A stretch of DNA of 8,397 nucleotides from an uncultured Acetatifactor sp. (lineage in GTDB: Bacteria > Bacillota > Clostridia > Lachnospirales > Lachnospiraceae), in the NCBI GenBank assembly GCA_910585805.1, contig CAJUFB010000139.1:1-8397 (forward strand), given 5' to 3'. Positions 5,058-8,397 of this stretch are shown piece by piece (the first letter of the stretch is position 1; each line of letters begins with the position of its first letter). Position numbers and translations under genes: made by a program. The notes under the pieces were generated by a model, which worked only from the letters and a program-made list of their open reading frames with translations, was not told the origin of the DNA and searched no databases.

Positions 5058-5759
5058 ATGGAAAGGGTACTGATTATAGAAGATGACGAGTTAATTGCGG
5101 AATTGGAACGTGATTATCTGGAGGCAAACGGATACGAAACCGATCTGGCCTTTGATGGGATTACCGGAGAACAAAAAGCAAAAACAGAAAAGTATGATGC
5201 CATTCTGCTGGATGTGATGCTCCCCGGCAAGACAGGATTTGACGTCTGCCGGGAGCTGCGAAAGAGCCTGCGGCTGCCAATTATCATGGTGACAGCCAAA
5301 AAGGAAGATATCGACAAAATCCGGGGACTGGGATTAGGTGCAGACGATTATCTGGTAAAACCTTTCAGCCCTACGGAACTGGTGGCAAGGGTAAAATCCC
5401 ACATCTATATCCATAACCTGCTTTCTTCTGCAGAAAAAGAGGAGGAACAGCAGGAGACAGAGATCACCTATCGGAATCTGACCATCCTGCCGAAGTCCAG
5501 GAGGGTTTATCTGGATAAAAAGGAAGTTATACTGGTCAATAAAGAATTTGAATTACTGCTGTTTCTGGCGGAAAATCCCAATCTGGTGTTTTCAAAGGAT
5601 ACCCTGTTTGACCGGGTGTGGGGGATGGATTCCCTGGGAGATGCGGCAACCGTGACTGTCCACATCAACAGACTGCGGGATAAGCTGGGAAAAAATGAAT
5701 CAAAGAATCAGTTCATCGAGACGGTATGGGGAGCAGGATACCGGTTTCGGATTGATTGA
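5058..5759 (+). CDS. OmpR/PhoB-family response regulator
   Basis: A 233-residue DNA-binding partner of the kinase at 3500-4984. The receiver domain (1-118) has acidic pair D9/D10 (IIEDDE), phospho-acceptor D52 (LLDVMLPGKTG), T79 (MVTAK) and K101 (LVKPFSPTEL), all in the expected places. A charged linker (125-136, EKEEEQQETE) leads to the winged-helix domain (137-233): NKEFELLLFLAENPNLVFSK, LFDRVWG, the recognition helix region AATVTVHINRLRDKLG, and the wing ending WGAGYRFRID. The start is fixed by the receiver N-terminus. The 73-base gap to the kinase contains leader element copy 2. The likely targets are its own operon (direct repeat at 3384-3405) and the transport/reductase genes behind it. 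Confidence 0.95.
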   Translation: MERVLIIEDDELIAELERDYLEANGYETDLAFDGITGEQKAKTEKYDAILLDVMLPGKTGFDVCRELRKSLRLPIIMVTAKKEDIDKIRGLGLGADDYLVKPFSPTELVARVKSHIYIHNLLSSAEKEEEQQETEITYRNLTILPKSRRVYLDKKEVILVNKEFELLLFLAENPNLVFSKDTLFDRVWGMDSLGDAATVTVHINRLRDKLGKNESKNQFIETVWGAGYRFRID

Positions 5760-5787
5760 GGCCAAACGAAAAGGAGAGGTTGTTCTG

Positions 5788-6924
5788 ATGAAAAAGAAAT
5801 GTTTGTTTTCCTTTCTGCTAATACTGTCACTAATGCTTTCCGGGTGCGGGCAAAAGGCACAGGATTTCTCTTCGGAAAGGTTGGAAAACGATGGAAGCGG
5901 GAGAGAAACAACACAGAAGATCCGGGAGGAATTGGTTTCTGAAGCGGAAGGCGGTGATGTAGAAATATCTGGAACAGAAGAAATCTCTGCGTCTGGAAGT
6001 ACACCAGAAGATATTGAGGGAAACGCCGCGGCATCATCCGCTGCAGATGGACAGAGTGGAGAAACGGATACCCCTGTCGTATACATGACAACGGATATCA
6101 GTTCAGATGGGCTGATGACGATTTACCAGGCGCTGGCGGCATCTCCTTCCGGTAAAATTGCGGTAAAACTCTCTACCGGTGAGCCGGGCAGCAACTACAT
6201 CCGGACAGATCTGATCGGTGAGCTGGTGCAGACTCTGGAGGGAACCATTGTGGAATGCAATACTGCCTATGGAGGTTCCAGAGCCAATACAGCCATGCAC
6301 TATCAGGTGGCGGAGGATCATGGTTATACAGCCATTGCGGACGTGGATATTATGGACGAGGACGGTTCCATGACGCTGCCAGTAACAGGCGGGGACAATC
6401 TGACAGAAAATTATGTGGGCGCACATTTTGCGGACTACGATTATTATGTGGTTCTGTCCCATTTCAAAGGACACGCTATGGCAGGATTCGGCGGAGCTAT
6501 CAAGAACATTTCCATCGGAATCGCATCTTCGGAGGGGAAATCCCATATCCACAGCGGCGGCACGGGTGGAAGCATGTGGGGCGGCGATCAGGATGCTTTT
6601 CTGGAATCCATGGCCGAGGCCGGGAAATCTGTTGTGGACTATCTGGATGGGAAGATCCTATATATCAATGTGATGAACCGCCTGTCGGTGGACTGTGACT
6701 GTGACGGAAGCCCGGCAGAGCCGGATATGCACGATATCGGGATTCTGGCATCCTACGACCCGGTGGCCCTTGACCAGGCTTGTGTGGATTTGGTCTATGG
6801 GGCGGAGGATGGACAGTCTCTGATTGACAGGATTGAATCCCGTAATGGCCTGCACACGCTGGAGCAGGCGGAAAAGATCGGCCTGGGAAGCCGGGAATAT
6901 GAGCTGGTGAATATAGATGATTGA
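5788..6924 (+). CDS. DUF362 domain lipoprotein, surface-anchored
   Basis: A 378-residue predicted lipoprotein. Residues 1-19 are a signal peptide (MKKK, hydrophobic LFSFLLILSLML) with lipobox LSGC, so C20 would be lipidated and the protein held on the outer face of the membrane. Residues 21-96 are an acidic Ser/Gly/Glu-rich spacer. From ~97 to 370 lies a DUF362 domain: HFKGHAMAGFGGAIKNISIG (225-244), HIHSGG (253-258), CDC at 303-305, and ILASYDPVALDQAC (319-332), typical signatures of the family, whose chemistry is unsolved though it often occurs with ferredoxin domains. No separate ferredoxin motif is present here. ATG 5788 has GGAGAGG (5773-5779) ahead; an in-frame ATG at 5695 inside the regulator gene is rejected because it would bury the signal peptide. 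It is 28 bases after the regulator and overlaps the permease by 8 bases. Confidence 0.88.
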   Translation: MKKKCLFSFLLILSLMLSGCGQKAQDFSSERLENDGSGRETTQKIREELVSEAEGGDVEISGTEEISASGSTPEDIEGNAAASSAADGQSGETDTPVVYMTTDISSDGLMTIYQALAASPSGKIAVKLSTGEPGSNYIRTDLIGELVQTLEGTIVECNTAYGGSRANTAMHYQVAEDHGYTAIADVDIMDEDGSMTLPVTGGDNLTENYVGAHFADYDYYVVLSHFKGHAMAGFGGAIKNISIGIASSEGKSHIHSGGTGGSMWGGDQDAFLESMAEAGKSVVDYLDGKILYINVMNRLSVDCDCDGSPAEPDMHDIGILASYDPVALDQACVDLVYGAEDGQSLIDRIESRNGLHTLEQAEKIGLGSREYELVNIDD

Positions 6925-7858
6925 ATTATTACGCCGTGAAGCAGTCTATCTCTGGTACTATTTCAGTGTTCAGCTGGAGCAGATTTTTAAATACTGGGTG
7001 TCGGGAATGGTGCTGGGGAGTCTGGTTTCCGTGTTTTTGAAGGAGCCTGTTCACAGAGCATTCCGTTCTATGGGAGAAAAGCGGCTGGGGATTGTGGGAA
7101 TTGTCATTGCCAGCGCATTAGGGATTGCATCGCCATTGTGTATGTACGGAACCATACCGATTGCCGCATCTTTTTCCCAAAGTGGCATAACGGCGGATGG
7201 TTCCTGCACGGCAGATAGAGCGTGCCGGGATGACTGGCTGGCAGCTTTTATGATGAGTTCCATCCTGCTGAACCCACAGCTGATTATTTACAGTGCGGCT
7301 CTGGGCGTGCCGGCCTTAACAGTGCGTATCCTGTCCTGTTTTTTATGCGGTATTTTTGCAGGAGGATTGATCCGGATTTTTTACAACCATCAGCCATTTT
7401 TTAATTTTCACGGTTTTGAAGAACCGGTGAGCAGGGATACAGATCCGAATCTGCTGTTTCGATTTCTTAAAAACCTGGGGAGGAATGTAAAAGCTACCGG
7501 GTGGTACTTTCTGGCTGGTATCGCATTATCCGCATTGTTTCAGCGGTATGTGCCGACAGATGTAATGACAGGGGTGTTTGGTGGAAATGAGGCATTCGGT
7601 ATTCTGATGGCGGCAACGATTGGAGTTCCCCTCTATGCCTGTGGCGGAGGAACCATACCGCTTTTGCAGGCGTGGCTTATGGACGGTATGAGCCTGGGCA
7701 GCGCGGCGGCTTTTATGATTACCGGTCCTGCTACGAAAATCACAAATCTGGGGGCAGTAAAGATTGTATTAGGAATGAAACGGTTTGCCCTATATCTGGC
7801 GTATGTAATGGTATTTTCTTTCCTGAGCGGATTAGTGGTGAATTTTATCTATTTTTGA
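6917..7858 (+). CDS. ArsP/DUF318-type membrane permease
   Basis: A 313-residue polytopic membrane protein of the ArsP_1 (DUF318, YraQ-like) permease family, probably an exporter of a metal(loid), organoarsenical-like or other small toxic solute. About 8-10 membrane segments are visible, with a duplicated signature: ASPLCMYGTIPIAASFS (71-87) in the first half and GVPLYACGGGTIPLL (236-250) followed by AFMITGPATKITNLG (265-279) in the second. Known members usually show a C-x-C-G type motif in the first repeat; here it reads C75-M-Y-G. A loop of ~16 residues with C97 and C103 (SGITADGSCTADRACRDD, 89-106) sits between it and DWLAAFMMSSILLNPQL, longer than remembered for the family. The start overlaps the lipoprotein stop, with only a weak GGTGA (6906-6910), so translation is probably coupled. 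The substrate cannot be told from sequence. Confidence 0.85.
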   Translation: MIELLRREAVYLWYYFSVQLEQIFKYWVSGMVLGSLVSVFLKEPVHRAFRSMGEKRLGIVGIVIASALGIASPLCMYGTIPIAASFSQSGITADGSCTADRACRDDWLAAFMMSSILLNPQLIIYSAALGVPALTVRILSCFLCGIFAGGLIRIFYNHQPFFNFHGFEEPVSRDTDPNLLFRFLKNLGRNVKATGWYFLAGIALSALFQRYVPTDVMTGVFGGNEAFGILMAATIGVPLYACGGGTIPLLQAWLMDGMSLGSAAAFMITGPATKITNLGAVKIVLGMKRFALYLAYVMVFSFLSGLVVNFIYF

Positions 7859-7870
7859 TTGGAGGAAAAC

Positions 7871-8397
7871 ATGGAGTACAGGATAAACAAAAGGACAGGC
7901 GACCGTATCAGCGTGATTGGCCTGGGAACAAGCTATATTGCGGAGACGGAGGAAAAAGAAGCAGTCCGGGCGCTGGAATATGCCTATGAGAATGGCATCA
8001 ACTACGCAGACCTTGCCACAGCCGATGCAAAGACATTTATCTATTATGGGAAAGCCTTTTCATCTGTCCGAAAAAATCTGTTCTATCAGGTTCATTTCGG
8101 GGCAAATTATGAAAGCGGCGCATATGGGTGGACTATGAATGTGGAGACAATCCGACGTTCCGTGGACGCCCAGCTTACAGCACTGCAAACGGATTACATA
8201 GACTATGGATTTATCCACTGTCTGGATGAAGAGAAGGATTGGCAGACATATCAGGAAGGCGGTGCTCTTGCATATCTTCTGGAATTAAAAAAACAGGGAG
8301 TGGTGCGGCACATCGGGCTGTCCTCCCATACGCCCGGCCTTGTGACAAAGGTACTGGATGCCGGAATTGTGGATCAGCTGATGTTCTCCATCAATCC
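7871..8397 (+). CDS. Aldo/keto reductase, N-terminal part (cut by window edge)
   Basis: The first 175 residues of an aldo/keto reductase barrel, open at the right edge. Seen: ISVIGLGTSYI (13-23), NGINYADLATAD (41-52) with catalytic-type D47, FIYYGKAF (56-63) with Y58/Y59, LQTDYIDYGFIHCLD (105-119) with H116, LKKQGVVRHIGLSSHTP (139-155), and MFSIN (171-175). The place where most reductases have the catalytic Lys reads FYQVHFG (71-77), giving His instead. This pattern, and MFSINP, are typical of the subgroup that carries a C-terminal ferredoxin-like 4Fe-4S domain; that part lies outside the window, so it is an expectation only. GGAGG (7861-7865) lies 5 bases before the ATG and the gap to the permease is 12 bases: same operon. 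Confidence 0.92.
   Translation, partial: MEYRINKRTGDRISVIGLGTSYIAETEEKEAVRALEYAYENGINYADLATADAKTFIYYGKAFSSVRKNLFYQVHFGANYESGAYGWTMNVETIRRSVDAQLTALQTDYIDYGFIHCLDEEKDWQTYQEGGALAYLLELKKQGVVRHIGLSSHTPGLVTKVLDAGIVDQLMFSIN

Noticed and set aside
5695..5787. Start of the DUF362 protein at ATG 5695
   Set aside because: It lies inside the response regulator in another frame and would place 31 residues before a complete signal peptide; ATG 5788 has its own ribosome binding site.
6255..6698. Plus-strand alternate frames inside the DUF362 gene
   Set aside because: Low-complexity shadow translations (Gly/Arg/Ser/Cys-rich) within a gene whose main frame carries conserved DUF362 motifs.
7672..8138. Plus-strand alternate frames across the permease end and the reductase start
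   Set aside because: Out of frame with two well-supported genes and with no family features.

Overview
The window looks like chromosomal DNA of a Clostridia member, most probably Lachnospiraceae. Reasons: strong GGAGG ribosome binding sites, moderate GC, tightly packed operons, an anaerobe-style redox gene set (iron-sulfur flavoprotein-like reductases, iron-dependent alcohol dehydrogenase, ferredoxin-type aldo/keto reductase) and a lipobox lipoprotein typical of Gram-positives. No rRNA, tRNA, CRISPR, transposase or phage gene is visible. The genus call is inference from protein style, not from a search.

Layout. (1) 1-521, minus strand: N-terminal 173 residues of a LysR-type regulator that runs off the left edge. 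(2) 522-794: a 273-base divergent control region with a clear LysR box (ATAG-N7-CTAT, 670-684). The box overlaps the -35 of the lysR promoter and sits about 66 bases upstream of the predicted start of the rightward promoter. (3) 795-3382, plus strand: a first operon with a small helical protein resembling the coiled-coil end of MerR regulators, two flavodoxin-fold reductases carrying the CX2CX2CX5-7C motif of iron-sulfur flavoproteins, and an iron-containing NADPH-type alcohol dehydrogenase. (4) 3383-3499: a control region with an 11-base-period direct repeat and a perfect 17-bp inverted repeat. (5) 3500-8397, plus strand: a second operon with sensor histidine kinase, OmpR-type response regulator, an exported DUF362 lipoprotein, an ArsP/DUF318-type permease with an unusual cysteine-bearing loop, and the first 175 residues of an aldo/keto reductase that runs off the right edge.

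How it may fit together. The left half looks like an inducible redox or electrophile-detoxification unit (flavin reductases plus aldehyde/ketone reduction) switched by the divergent LysR protein. The right half looks like an envelope-sensing unit: the kinase has a ~145-residue outside domain with a Cys-X5-Cys pair, and the co-transcribed output is a surface lipoprotein, a membrane permease and a cytosolic reductase. The substrate is unknown.

The most unusual signal is a short repeated leader element with near-identical geometry, found three times: before lysR (minus strand), before the first flavoprotein, and between kinase and response regulator. It has two hairpins joined by a CCTWWA linker, placed just ahead of the ribosome binding site. 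In two copies it also contains a tiny reading frame whose stop codon overlaps the start of the next gene. It looks like a family-wide post-transcriptional control element.
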